Assembly (NCBI GenBank): GCA_903859705.1
Contig: CAIONQ010000002.1
Location: 1-64,000, forward strand
Reading direction: 5' to 3'
Origin: an uncultured Chthonomonas sp.
Lineage (GTDB): Bacteria; Armatimonadota; Chthonomonadetes; Chthonomonadales; Chthonomonadaceae
DNA length: 64,000 nt
The translations under genes were made by a program, and so were the position numbers. The notes below the pieces were generated by a model. The model searched no databases, was not told where the DNA came from, and saw only the letters and a list, made by a program, of their open reading frames with translations. Of this stretch, positions 1 through 7,960 are shown one piece after another; the stretch's first letter is position 1; each line of letters begins with the position of its first letter.

Positions 1-75
1 CAGCCATCCCGCCGTTTCTTCCCTGAGGCTGGGTGAAGAGGGCGAAGGCGGCGACGGAGTAACGATTGTAACCAT
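1..75 (-). CDS. Possible 5' end of a gene leaving the window (partial)
   Basis: From an ATG at 75-73, preceded by CAGGATTTC, a minus-strand frame stays open for 25 codons to the window edge. The peptide is Pro/Ser rich (MVTIVTPSPPSPSSP...) and matches no family I recognise. It would be divergent from the esterase gene at 177. It could be chance; only sequence to the left can tell. Confidence 0.25.
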   Translation of the reverse strand, partial: MVTIVTPSPPSPSSPSLREETAGWL

Positions 76-176
76 GAAATCCTGAAGCTGCTGTAATTGT
101 TAAATGAAGCAATACAAGGAATTTGCGCCTGCCCGTGGGAAATAAGTCCCGATCTATTCCAACACAGGAGTGTGGT

Positions 177-1670
177 ATGCGCAATTTCGCCAAACAGCTG
201 ACTTTAGTGGCAGCAGCAGCATTCGCCACCGGTATGTTACCAGCCGGTGCGCACGCTCAGGATGCCAACCATCCGTTTCTTAGCCCGATGTTCAGCAGCA
301 ATATGGTGCTGCAGCGTGGCATCAAAGACCCCGTTTGGGGCTGGACTACCCCGGGCTCTTCGGTAACCGTAACCATTGGGGGCAAAACTGCCACGGTAAA
401 GGCCGAAGCAGATGGCAAGTGGGAGGCCAAAGTTGGCCCTCTGCCAGTTGGTGGCCCATACACCCTGAGTGTTAAGGGTTCCGAAACCGTTTCTCTCGAT
501 AACATCCTCGTTGGTGATGTTTGGATCTGCTCCGGCCAATCCAACATGGAGATGGGGATTAAGAACTGCAACAACGCCGATCAGGAGGTGGCAAACGCCA
601 ACTTCCCCAACATTCGGCTGTTTACCGTTCAGAAGAAGATTGCCCTTACACCACAAACGGTTTGCAACGGCAAGTGGGATGTTTGCACGCCGGAAACCGT
701 GGGCGCGGGCGGCTGGGGTGGATTTTCTGCCGCAGGTTACTTCTTCGGCCGCACCCTGTATGAGAAAACGCATGTGCCGATTGGCCTGATACACACCAGC
801 TGGGGTGGCACCATTGCCGAAGCATGGACCAGCCCCGAGGCATTGAATGCGCTTCCAGATTTTGTGCAGCGCGTATCCGATGTGCAGGCTCGCGCCAAAG
901 ATCCCGGCCAGGTAGCCAACCCCGGCAACAACCCCAACGTCTCCACCGTTCTTTACAACGGCATGATTGCGCCGGTGGTGCCATTCGGCATCAAGGGTGC
1001 TATCTGGTATCAGGGTGAAAGCAACGCGGGGCGTGCCTACCAGTATCGCAGCCTGTTGCCAACCATGATCAAAGACTGGCGCGCGCGTTTCGGTGTGGGA
1101 GATTTCCCATTCTACATTGTTCAGCTTGCTAACTTTACGGCCACCAAGCCGGAGCCGGACGAGAGCGACTGGGCGGAACTGCGCGAAGCACAGCTGTTTA
1201 CTGCACTGAACACCCCCAAAACCTGGCTGGCCGTTATCACCGATATCGGTGACGACAAAGACATTCACCCCAAGAACAAGCAGGATGTTGGCAAGCGCCT
1301 TGCTCTGGCTTCTCTGGGCCGTGACTATGGTGTGAAGGGCGAATACTCCAGCCCAATCTATAAATCAATGACAGTTAGCGGCAACAGCATCGTGCTGAAA
1401 TTCGACCACACCGGCGCTGGCCTCACCACCCCCAACGGCGAAGAGCTAAAGGGCTTTGCCATCGCAGGGGAAGATAAGAAGTTTGTGTGGGCCACAGCAA
1501 AGATCGTTAGCAACACCGTGGTGGTAACCTGCCCGGCGGTAGCCAAACCTACCGCTGTGCGGTATGCCTGGGCACACAACCCGGTTGCTAACCTGTACAA
1601 CAAAGAGGGCCTGCCAGCCTCTCCGTTCCGCACAGATAGCTACCCTGGCGTAACCGTAAACAACAAGTAG
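177..1670 (+). CDS. Secreted sialate O-acetylesterase family protein (SASA domain)
   Basis: A 497-residue exported carbohydrate esterase expected to remove O-acetyl groups from sialic acid or other sugars in the periplasm or outside the cell. Residues 1-27 form a signal peptide ending AGAHAQ. The family blocks are visible: CSGQSN with the likely nucleophile Ser122, the HTSWGGT block, the WYQGESN block, and DIHPKNK with the likely catalytic His near 364. Residues 35-105 look like the usual N-terminal beta-sandwich. The ATG at 177 is chosen because AGGAG lies 6 nt upstream; an in-frame codon at 123 lacks a ribosome site and would bury the signal peptide. It is monocistronic, closed by the hairpin at 1699. 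The family is clear; the substrate is not. Confidence 0.9.
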   Translation: MRNFAKQLTLVAAAAFATGMLPAGAHAQDANHPFLSPMFSSNMVLQRGIKDPVWGWTTPGSSVTVTIGGKTATVKAEADGKWEAKVGPLPVGGPYTLSVKGSETVSLDNILVGDVWICSGQSNMEMGIKNCNNADQEVANANFPNIRLFTVQKKIALTPQTVCNGKWDVCTPETVGAGGWGGFSAAGYFFGRTLYEKTHVPIGLIHTSWGGTIAEAWTSPEALNALPDFVQRVSDVQARAKDPGQVANPGNNPNVSTVLYNGMIAPVVPFGIKGAIWYQGESNAGRAYQYRSLLPTMIKDWRARFGVGDFPFYIVQLANFTATKPEPDESDWAELREAQLFTALNTPKTWLAVITDIGDDKDIHPKNKQDVGKRLALASLGRDYGVKGEYSSPIYKSMTVSGNSIVLKFDHTGAGLTTPNGEELKGFAIAGEDKKFVWATAKIVSNTVVVTCPAVAKPTAVRYAWAHNPVANLYNKEGLPASPFRTDSYPGVTVNNK

Positions 1671-1698
1671 CACTTCCTTTACGGAGAGTATCGTTCCG

Positions 1699-1727
1699 CA
1701 GGCCACCTGACTAACGCAGGTGGCCTG
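1699..1727 (+). terminator. Intrinsic terminator of the esterase gene
   Basis: Perfect 11-bp stem CAGGCCACCTG / CAGGTGGCCTG with a 7-nt loop, followed by TTTCTT, 28 nt after the esterase stop codon. Confidence 0.8.
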
Positions 1728-1915
1728 TTTCTTGATAGCCCTTCGGCACATCTTCCGAAAAGCATGTAAAACGTTTGCAAAGTAAATGCCTTTCAGAAAA
1801 AATGGAAGACCAAAACCAATACAGGCCGCACAGATTTTCTTACTTTACACAATGCGTGCACTGCGGCCTTGCGTCAATAAGTCAATTGCCATCCAGCCAA
1901 TTTCGTGTGCCCGCC

Positions 1916-2280
1916 AAACGGTACCGTGAACGCCACAACTTCCTCTCCACGCGAGGAACGAGCTAAGTGGAGAGGCAAGGAGAGGCCCACCACCTTCCAG
2001 CACCCCCACACCTCAACCAAACGGTACCGTGCGCGCTATAACTTCCTCTCCACGCGAGGAACGAGCTAAGTGGCCCCTCCATGCTTCTCCGCTTTGCGCG
2101 CATGAGGGAACCTGGCAAGGAGAGGCCCACCACCTTCCAGCACCTCCACACCTCAACCCAAACGGTACCGTAGCCGCCATAACTTCCTCTCGGGTTCACT
2201 GCGCGTTGCGATAGCAACTACATCGTAGGGGCGAGGAACGAGCCATCGGGGAGAGGTTAGGAGAGGCCCAAAAGTTATCG
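1916..2280. repeat. Degenerate tandem repeat, about 2.5 units of 103-141 bp
   Basis: Units begin with AAACGGTACCGT at 1916, 2019 and 2160. They share the blocks ACTTCCTCTCCACGCGAGG, AACGAGCTAAGTGG and AAGGAGAGGCCCACCACC. The second unit carries about 38 extra bases and the third diverges after ACTTCCTCT before regaining GGCGAGGAACGAGC and GGAGAGGCCC. Frames through it are shadows of the repeat. It resembles a dispersed non-coding intergenic repeat; whether it occurs elsewhere in the genome cannot be seen here. Confidence 0.8.
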
Positions 2281-2298
2281 GCTAATATCACCAGGCGG

Positions 2299-2370
2299 AG
2301 CGCAGTAGAAACTGCTCTTCATGAACATCCGCACTTCAGCGTAGCGCTGTAGAAATTGCTCTTCATAAAC
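2299..2370. repeat. Direct repeat of a 28-bp element, 44-bp spacing
   Basis: AGCGCAGTAGAAACTGCTCT... at 2299-2326 recurs as AGCGCTGTAGAAATTGCTCT... at 2343-2370, with three mismatches over 28 bp. It lies between the tandem repeat and the microsatellite and has no visible coding role. Confidence 0.7.
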
Positions 2371-2412
2371 TTCCTCTTCGCGGCACCGCCGCCTTTGCTT
2401 GCTTTCTCAAGA

Positions 2413-2504
2413 ACCTCCCTACCTCCCTACCTCCCTACCTCCCTACCTCCCTACCTCCCTACCTCCCTACCTCCCTACCTCCCTACCTCCCTACCTCCCT
2501 ACCT
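2413..2504. repeat. Octamer microsatellite (ACCTCCCT)x11
   Basis: Eleven perfect copies of ACCTCCCT from 2413 to 2500, then ACCT. The plus-strand frame through it reads a Leu-Pro-Thr-Ser-Tyr low-complexity peptide with no start context or family match and is not called. The array abuts the 3' end of an Rhs-repeat remnant read on the minus strand. Confidence 0.95.
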
Positions 2505-2641
2505 GCGGCATCATAACCGATGCTGACAGTGGTCGTATCCGGATATGTGGTTGTTATCAACTGATCGGCATGGTCATACGAATAAGATATTGTGTACTCA
2601 TTGCCATCCGTATGGCTGGCGATTTTGCCGGTAGGCCCTCC
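2486..2641 (-). pseudogene. Rhs/YD-repeat remnant
   Basis: A 52-codon frame bounded by stops (2642-2644 upstream, 2483-2485 downstream), with no start codon or ribosome site. It reads GKIASHTDGNEYTISYSYDH, then ADQLITTTYPDTTTVSIGYD and AAGR. The pattern YxYDxAxxLxxxxYPDxTTVxxGYDAAGR is the signature of the YD repeats in Rhs and related polymorphic-toxin shells. Only one and a half repeats remain, and the reading frame then runs into the microsatellite. It is a fragment of a once much longer shell gene. The family call comes from the motif alone. Confidence 0.65.
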
Positions 2642-2794
2642 CTAACTTTCCTAACTTACCGCGCTTCCCCCGCATCTGCTCCCATCCGGCAGGCGGCACT
2701 AATCTGCTTTCAACCTATTGCACTGATTACGCACTAACTGGATTGGTGCTTACTGAAAGGCGGCAACTTTAGCAGGCGTTTGCGAATCGATCGC

Positions 2795-3175
2795 TCATTG
2801 CTTCCATGCGCGCCAATCAATGCGGTGGTTATAGACATCTCTTGCTTCGTTGTAGCGGCCCTGAGCCACAAGTGTGTTTCCCAGGCTCTCCAACGCTGTG
2901 CTTCTTACTTTAGGAAATCTCGCGACTTCATCTCGAGCAATTGCTTCAGCCGCTGTTGGTCTTCCAGCGTCAATCAAATCGAATACGTAGACTTCATAAC
3001 ACATATATTTCTCGGGATATTTCTCCAACTGCAATTTGTCGAACTCCAAAATGGATTGAGGTGGCCGGTGGTTCCCATATTCGCGTGTTTCCTTCGCTTG
3101 AATCTCAAAAGTAACCCAGCCAAGAGCCACAACCATAACTAAAACAAACATTCGATACCTACGTAGGTTGTTCAT
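2795..3175 (-). CDS. Hypothetical protein with N-terminal membrane anchor and TPR-like tail
   Basis: A 126-residue protein that I do not recognise. Residues 8-25 form a hydrophobic signal or anchor segment (MFVLVMVVALGWV). The rest is soluble, and residues about 60-120 have the spacing of two helical TPR-like hairpins (AGRPTAAEAIARDEV; AQGRYNEARDVYNHR). It lies on the same strand between an Rhs core remnant (3300-3533) and a YD-repeat remnant (2486-2641), where orphan immunity or tip genes are often found, so an immunity-type role is a possible inference only. The ATG has only a weak GGG upstream. Confidence 0.6.
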   Translation of the reverse strand: MNNLRRYRMFVLVMVVALGWVTFEIQAKETREYGNHRPPQSILEFDKLQLEKYPEKYMCYEVYVFDLIDAGRPTAAEAIARDEVARFPKVRSTALESLGNTLVAQGRYNEARDVYNHRIDWRAWKQ

Positions 3176-3299
3176 TTTAACCCATTGTTATAACAAAGAG
3201 CCCAGATGTGCTCAAGGTTCCGGAATGGACCACCCACCTTAACCCATAGCCTATCGAACTTCTGGTTTCCCTTGCTAATGATAGTATAGCCTATGCCCA

Positions 3300-3533
3300 C
3301 TATCCAGTTCTAATCCGAAACATCATGGTTGGGGTATCTTCACCATCATGCCCACTCGGATCCTTAGCATTGACCGGATCGTGCTCACTATAGAGATACG
3401 GCTTCTGAGCCAGATAGGTGTCACGCATGGTGAACGGCCCATCGCAGGTCTGGCGATAATACTTAAACTCATACAGACATTTCCCCCGCGCTGTATCGAT
3501 GAGCTTGCTGTTAGAGTTCAGCGGGGTTGCAGC
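3300..3533 (-). pseudogene. Rhs core C-terminal remnant
   Basis: A start-less frame of 77 codons ending at a TAG (3300-3302). It reads NSKLIDTARGKCLYEFKYYR, then QTCDGPFTMRDTYLAQKPYL and YSEHDPVNAKDPSGHDG. The tail YLYxxxDPVNxxDPSG is the hallmark that closes the Rhs repeat-associated core before the variable toxin tip. Here the tip is only about 14 residues and then stops. Upstream the frame is closed by a stop at 3534-3536, so the shell is missing. This is a degraded piece of an Rhs-type polymorphic toxin, oriented towards the 126-residue orphan gene that follows it. Confidence 0.7.
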
Positions 3534-3790
3534 CTACGATTGTGAAAGGCAAGAAAAGAAAATCAACTGTTCGGAGTCTCCAATTCACATGCCCCCAAGG
3601 GCCCTTGTTCTACCATTCAACCCCCAATGGGCGAAAAATTACAACGAAACCCGAGCCGGCTGGTCCATCTTGCCTGGGCCAACGCACTTCGCTGTAGTGT
3701 AAATCGCAGTAGGCGGTCTGCGTTTACGCTATATGGCTTTAATAGCTGCCATCTGCCAGCAGCTACCGGCGGAATAATCGCTTATACACC

Positions 3791-4939
3791 TCAGGTACTG
3801 GGGGCGTACCATGAATCACGGATGTATGTCATGGTCTGCCTGACGTTTTCGTTAAGAGCAATACATAAGATGTCGGCCCAGTACGCCGCAGCCTTTGGTG
3901 CATGAAGGTTGTGAAGCAGTTCCACAAGTACAGCATGATGTACATTCCAATTCAGCGCATAGTTCAGATTGTTCTGAACTAAATCCCAGGCCTCTTCGTA
4001 CCTTCCTGCACATCCCAACACGCGTGCAACATCGGCAACTGCTGCCAAATCTACAGTTTCCGTATCGGATATAGCTTTCCGAGCATATACCTCAGCAGAC
4101 TGTAGATCATTAAGGGCAAAGCAACTGATTGCCGCCATACGGTTCATCTGCGTTGGCGGCATGTCATCTTCTTTTGTTTTACAAACTCTGAGGCAAGCCT
4201 CATACTCTGAGCACCAGAACATTACCTGCGCCAGCTTAGTAGGTGAACAGTCTATTGGATCTATGCTGCTTCTCGTCTCTGGCAAACAGGCATAGCTGGC
4301 AAGCTGGCGCTCGGATTTAGGTAGGCTTTCTAACCACTGCTGTATAGAATAGTATTGTCGAAATGTGCAGAGGGAGTTCAGGCTCACTGCAGATTCTAGC
4401 GCGCGTGCATACCGAAACATGACGGCCAGATCCATGTTGCATACATCGCCACCATTATGTTTCATTTTATGGTTCGAGCCCCATTTAACGGCAAACTTGG
4501 CCCTGTCAGCATCTGATATATTCACTACCCACCGTGCATGGTAATCCCACATGGCCGGTAATCCCAACAACTGTAGTTTTTCCTGGCATCGTAGTTCTGC
4601 AGCATGATATGTAGAGTGTAAGGTGGTATAGTCCGTGTCTCTGGCGTCGGGGGTAGGAATGAGAACACGCTGCCTTACCATTGTAATCAAGCTATACTGT
4701 TTGTGAATCATAGGTATCTGTTCGGGCAGGCATAATACATAATCAAACCACCTTGCTCCGCGAACTCCGTCGCCCCATGCCATGAATCCCGGTTTGATAA
4801 CGGGATTGCTATAAGTGCCAAGGTGCACAAGCATTGAGGTTTTTGTGTCCTCAGGCATGCCGTACCATTTCGCAAGAATATTGAAAGCTTGCTGCGCCAG
4901 TGTGCTAAGTGCGAATAATTCATCGTTCGAAGGATTCAC
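3791..4939 (-). CDS. Hypothetical cytoplasmic protein with C-terminal TPR-like repeats
   Basis: A 382-residue protein with no signal peptide or membrane segment that I cannot assign. The N-terminal half is rich in Trp, Tyr and His (HARWVVNISDADRAKF, NHKMKHNGGDVCNMD). Residues about 235-370 carry helical pairs of TPR type (CSEYEACLRVCKTKEDD; LNDLQSAEVYARKAI; AGRYEEAWDLVQNN). It starts at a GTG with CGGAAG upstream, and that codon overlaps (GTGA) the stop of a short upstream fragment. Its codon use and base composition look less biased than the housekeeping genes nearby, as do the other genes between 2.5 and 7.3 kb. An immunity or accessory role is guesswork. Confidence 0.7.
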   Translation of the reverse strand: MNPSNDELFALSTLAQQAFNILAKWYGMPEDTKTSMLVHLGTYSNPVIKPGFMAWGDGVRGARWFDYVLCLPEQIPMIHKQYSLITMVRQRVLIPTPDARDTDYTTLHSTYHAAELRCQEKLQLLGLPAMWDYHARWVVNISDADRAKFAVKWGSNHKMKHNGGDVCNMDLAVMFRYARALESAVSLNSLCTFRQYYSIQQWLESLPKSERQLASYACLPETRSSIDPIDCSPTKLAQVMFWCSEYEACLRVCKTKEDDMPPTQMNRMAAISCFALNDLQSAEVYARKAISDTETVDLAAVADVARVLGCAGRYEEAWDLVQNNLNYALNWNVHHAVLVELLHNLHAPKAAAYWADILCIALNENVRQTMTYIRDSWYAPST

Positions 4940-5079
4940 TGTTTGTGCTTCCGTCTGTTAATTTGCCAGTTCGGAATATTACCGGCCACGTCTCGAAACA
5001 AACAATCGTTGGCAGGGATAAGTACCTGCAGCATCAGCGTGAATAGTCCATATTGAGAATTGTTATCCGTGCCACGGTG
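4936..5079 (-). pseudogene. Possible C-terminal gene fragment overlapping the next start
   Basis: A 47-codon frame without a clear start, preceded by an in-frame TGA. It reads HRGTDNNSQYGLFTLMLQVL, then IPANDCLFRDVAGNIPNWQI and NRRKHKQ. The composition is protein-like, and its stop codon overlaps the GTG start of the 382-residue gene (GTGA), as in a translationally coupled pair. It may be the end of a decayed gene or a frameshifted one. I recognise no family. Confidence 0.3.
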
Positions 5080-5348
5080 TCACTCGCCATGTGAAAGTAG
5101 CTCTGTTTTGGTGAAAAGTCTGCATTGCTTCGCGCCCCGATGCGCAGGCGATTACAATGTATAGAGCACGCTACGCTGGTTATCTGCTGTTTCGGTTAGT
5201 GCATCCTATCGTGAAGCCACTGATACACAGGTGCCCTGGCAGCTTTAGTTGCCGCTTTCCAGCGTGCAGTTCCTGCCACTGTTGTTATGCTGGTAAGGGT
5301 TGAAGCCCCCTTGCCCTGAACCACAGGCTCCGTCAAAACTACGCCGAC
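5080..5348. other. Intergenic region, nothing convincing
   Basis: Between the fragment at 4936-5079 and the HEAT-repeat gene. Short minus-strand frames exist (one reads FDGACGSGQGGFNPYQHNN before a stop) but none has a start, a ribosome site or a recognisable motif. No hairpin followed by a T-run was noticed. Confidence 0.5.
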
Positions 5349-6149
5349 CTACGGCGTCTCATTAGGAGGCCACTCTCGAGCCTGGGCCTGCAGTTTTTCG
5401 ATTATGGCACGCGCGTCACCAATCACAGCGCGGTGCCGCCTGTGTTTTATTCCACGCTTTAACGCCTCGATCACTGTGTGAAAATCCTCTGGATCAACAT
5501 CACTGAGGCAATTAATCGCAACCAATGCTTCCGGCACGCTACCGCTCATCACTACGGTTATCAGTTCTTTTAGCGCGCTTTTCACTCCAAGCCTATAAAG
5601 TGAACTATACACACCGCACAATGCCAGAACATCCGTTTCCATCCGCCTTCGTCGGTTCAACAGACGTAACGCGTTCGACTTCATTATGGTTGAATAGGCT
5701 ACTATTGCGTACCTTCGCACATGTGGTACAGTGTCATTTTCTATCACGAAAATCAACTCGCGGGCCACATGGCGGTGGTTGCCTTGAGAACCTATGGCCC
5801 CCATTGCTGAGGCAGCACTGGCACGCACAAGCCAACTCTCATCATGTAAACCGTGACTAACGCGGCGTAGATCTTGTGCGTTGCCAATCTCTCCTATGAT
5901 CTCCATGGCCGTGTTCCGTACAAACTCGTTCTCGTCCGAAATTGCACAGCGAGCGGCTAAGAGTGAATATTCAGATCCAAACTGGCAGAGCTCATCATCC
6001 GCGCGGTCACGAATATCGGGGTCAGAATGGCACACTAAACGTAACAACTGCCGTTCATCTTGCTCCTTAAATGGAGCATTGAGCGAGTCCATGAATATAG
6101 TTGCTTCCTGTATGCTCGGTTCACTTCCTGGCCCTGATTGGTGTTCCAT
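5349..6149 (-). CDS. HEAT-repeat protein
   Basis: A 266-residue soluble protein built of helical repeats. Repeats of HEAT/PBS-lyase type are readable at about residues 35-70 (DPDIRDRADDELCQFG), 72-105 (NEFVRNTAMEIIGEIG) and 107-155 (SWLVRASAASAMGAIG; VPHVRRYAIVAYSTI). The C-terminal third is also helical but less regular. Such proteins are binding scaffolds. In polymorphic-toxin neighbourhoods they often serve as immunity proteins, but no toxin partner is intact here. The ATG start is well supported by GAGGA 7-8 nt upstream. No neighbour is close enough to form an obvious operon. Confidence 0.75.
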   Translation of the reverse strand: MEHQSGPGSEPSIQEATIFMDSLNAPFKEQDERQLLRLVCHSDPDIRDRADDELCQFGSEYSLLAARCAISDENEFVRNTAMEIIGEIGNAQDLRRVSHGLHDESWLVRASAASAMGAIGSQGNHRHVARELIFVIENDTVPHVRRYAIVAYSTIMKSNALRLLNRRRRMETDVLALCGVYSSLYRLGVKSALKELITVVMSGSVPEALVAINCLSDVDPEDFHTVIEALKRGIKHRRHRAVIGDARAIIEKLQAQAREWPPNETP

Positions 6150-6585
6150 ATCTTTTCCTCGAATTTATGTTTTAGGTACACACACATGATAATATTGATG
6201 GGTTAATGTTTAACTAATACGACACCTTATATCCGCCAGGGCATCGAATACGCAGAAACTGCAGAATATTCGCGGTCAAGCCGTTCCCAGAAGCCGGACT
6301 ACCGCCTATTACGGGCGTCGCACGTGCGAGGAACCCTTTCGGTTACGGTCCTGGCTGAAGTAGGTCTGGCTTCTTGTGGAACCCCGTGCATCGCCGTGAT
6401 AAAACGAACTGGTTGAACTGCGGCGCTCTGCCGCCCATCCGTCAGGCGCTCCTAACTTCGGCGGTTCCCTTATAACCAGAACTGCCATCCTGCTGGAAGA
6501 ATCCTGAGTGCGGATAGGAAGCTATGTTGTAGTCACACTCAAGGCCGCGGAGACGCAAACTGGATACGTGCATTGAATGATGAGG
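6150..6585. other. Intergenic region without assignable genes
   Basis: 436 bp between two minus-strand genes. The minus strand has start-less frames of 30-45 codons (for example one containing CDYNIASYPHSGFFQQDG) that could be decayed coding sequence. A short GC-rich stem GCGGC/GCCGC lies near 6420. No family motif, tRNA or terminator was identified. Confidence 0.5.
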
Positions 6586-7125
6586 CTACATACGCTGGCC
6601 CGGAGCGCACTTCGGCTTTCTGTTTGTGATCAGGCTGTTTTCAGCTGCCCACCCGGGTGCCGCCTGGATGATCTCTCGGGCTAATTCGTCGCCGAATGCC
6701 GCAAACTGTTCTATGCTGGACCTTATGTAGTAGGATTTGAACTGATTGCTGTCACCTTGTTCCGCCAGGTACAAATACATTGCAACCGACGTATGGCGTG
6801 GGTTCGACCGAAATACCGCGTGCATCCAGGTGCAATTAACAAAATCCCAGCCACTTTCCACGTTCAACGGTAACTTTGCATCGCTGCCAACCGCTTGTTC
6901 ATTAGCGAGGCTTGAATACTTCCGACATCGCTTCGCAAAATACCATAAAGTGCTGTGACCCAACTGCCAGTGTGCAACAGATACTGAACGGGAAAACAAC
7001 TGACCGCCATTGCCAGACGAAAACTGCAGTTCATATTCGTACGATTCCCCCGTTTTAGAAGGAACGGGGGTCAGGTTGAAGCACACGGTGTCGAAATCAG
7101 GCGATTTGCCAGTCAGCTTTGCCAT
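6586..7125 (-). CDS. Hypothetical protein
   Basis: A 179-residue soluble protein without a recognised domain. The N-terminal half is beta-rich (YEYELQFSSGNGGQLFSRS), followed by a Trp/Cys-containing middle and a helical end (SIEQFAAFGDELAREIIQAA). I start it at the ATG at 7125, with GGTGGGA upstream, rather than at the TTG 24 nt earlier. It belongs to the set of orphan minus-strand genes next to the Rhs remnants; function unknown. Confidence 0.6.
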   Translation of the reverse strand: MAKLTGKSPDFDTVCFNLTPVPSKTGESYEYELQFSSGNGGQLFSRSVSVAHWQLGHSTLWYFAKRCRKYSSLANEQAVGSDAKLPLNVESGWDFVNCTWMHAVFRSNPRHTSVAMYLYLAEQGDSNQFKSYYIRSSIEQFAAFGDELAREIIQAAPGWAAENSLITNRKPKCAPGQRM

Positions 7126-7300
7126 ATTATTCCCACCGTACAGAAGCAAGACGAACGCCTACCGCTTGCGCAGGTCAAAGCCTGTGCCAACGTGCCAATT
7201 TGGAAGCGAGATACCGGGCACTTCCCGTTGCCTAACGCTTATGTGGATCGTTAACTGCAAACGGTGCACAGAATTTCACGCAATGCTTGTTAACACCACC

Positions 7301-7504
7301 TCATCGCGGCCTTCGGTACAAATAACTCGCGGCTGCACACACTACAATAAAGGCAAACAGTATGCCTGCATACTGCCCGTTGACGTACGCCTGGGTCATT
7401 CCCGGCTCTGCCTGCGAAAACAGGGTTTTTAGCACGACAAGTGCTCCCCACACAATGCCAACCCAGGCAAGAATTACTTTCCACTTCGGTTCTGGATTTC
7501 CCAT
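7301..7504 (-). CDS. Small two-helix membrane protein
   Basis: A 67-residue protein with two hydrophobic segments (about residues 9-28, VILAWVGIVWGALVVL; and 43-60, AGILFAFIVVCAAASYL), joined by a short polar loop and ending YRRPR. The ATG at 7504 has a perfect AGGAGG 8 nt upstream, so a longer frame beginning at 7564 is rejected. It resembles small uncharacterised inner-membrane proteins; no specific family is recognised. Confidence 0.7.
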   Translation of the reverse strand: MGNPEPKWKVILAWVGIVWGALVVLKTLFSQAEPGMTQAYVNGQYAGILFAFIVVCAAASYLYRRPR

Positions 7505-7730
7505 CACGCGTGCCTCCTGCAATGTGAGTGCAATTGCCTCGCATCGCAGCACAATATTCGGCAAAGCAGGCGCTGTACCCTGCGCACAATTGCCTGCCGC
7601 GCTCCGGATTGTGCCGGGTTCCCCGTATGCGGCACGTTCAAGCTTCCACGGAAATTACCGGCCGCCAGCGCCGCCGTAATGAGTAAGGAATGAGGCCTTT
7701 CCGGTTGTGATATACGGCCTGCGATTTTGT

Positions 7731-7759
7731 TTGACGCTATCCCCAATCCGGGCTATAAT
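7731..7759 (+). promoter_or_regulatory. Sigma-70-type promoter of tRNA-Leu
   Basis: TTGACG (7731-7736) and TATAAT (7754-7759) with a 17-nt spacer, placing the start of transcription about 10 nt before the tRNA. It is a near-consensus promoter, as expected for a stable RNA gene. Confidence 0.85.
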
Positions 7760-7776
7760 AGTTGCCTGCAGTTCGT

Positions 7777-7858
7777 GCCCGGGTGGTGGAATGGCAGACA
7801 CAAGGGTCTTAAAAACCCTGGCTCACAAGGCGTGCGGGTTCGAGTCCCGCCCCGGGCA
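7777..7858 (+). tRNA. tRNA-Leu (anticodon UAA)
   Basis: An 82-nt class II tRNA. The acceptor stem is GCCCGGG (7777-7783) with CCCGGGC (7851-7857) and discriminator A. The anticodon arm is AGGGT-CTTAAAA-ACCCT with anticodon TAA at 7810-7812. A long variable arm is followed by a T arm GCGGG-TTCGAGT-CCCGC. The 3' CCA is not encoded, so it must be added after transcription. It sits at the right edge of the accessory stretch. I found no second copy of its 3' end in the window that would suggest an attachment site. Confidence 0.95.
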
Positions 7859-7899
7859 TGCTGGCATCCTTCTCAAGAGGCTGCCATGGCATAAACAGA

Positions 7900-7943
7900 T
7901 GGCCCCCGCACAGTTAAACTGCGCGGGGGCCATCCGATTTTTT
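7900..7943. terminator. Terminator between tRNA-Leu and pheA
   Basis: Stem TGGCCCCCGC (7900-7909) with GCGGGGGCCA (7923-7932), extended inside by ACAGTT/AACTG pairing. T6 follows at 7938-7943 on the plus strand. It ends the tRNA transcript and, read from the minus strand, lies just after the pheA stop, so it may serve both. Confidence 0.75.
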
Positions 7944-7960
7944 GGGGTTTGCTAAGCGCG

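Noticed and set aside
237-1268. 343-codon open frame on the minus strand inside the esterase gene
   Set aside because: It is a shadow: the plus-strand frame has signal peptide and SASA motifs, while this frame has no motif or ribosome site.
2399-2737. 112-codon plus-strand frame with Leu-Pro-Thr-Ser-Tyr repeats
   Set aside because: It is produced by the octamer microsatellite and then runs antisense over the Rhs remnant.
7190-7300. GCCTAAC / GTTAAC words suggesting an integron attC site
   Set aside because: The matching inverse core (GTTRRRY) at the right distance and the internal stem structure are absent.
7777-7858. tRNA-Leu as a proven integration site of a mobile island
   Set aside because: No integrase gene and no duplicated tRNA 3' end were seen in the window; only the position is suggestive.
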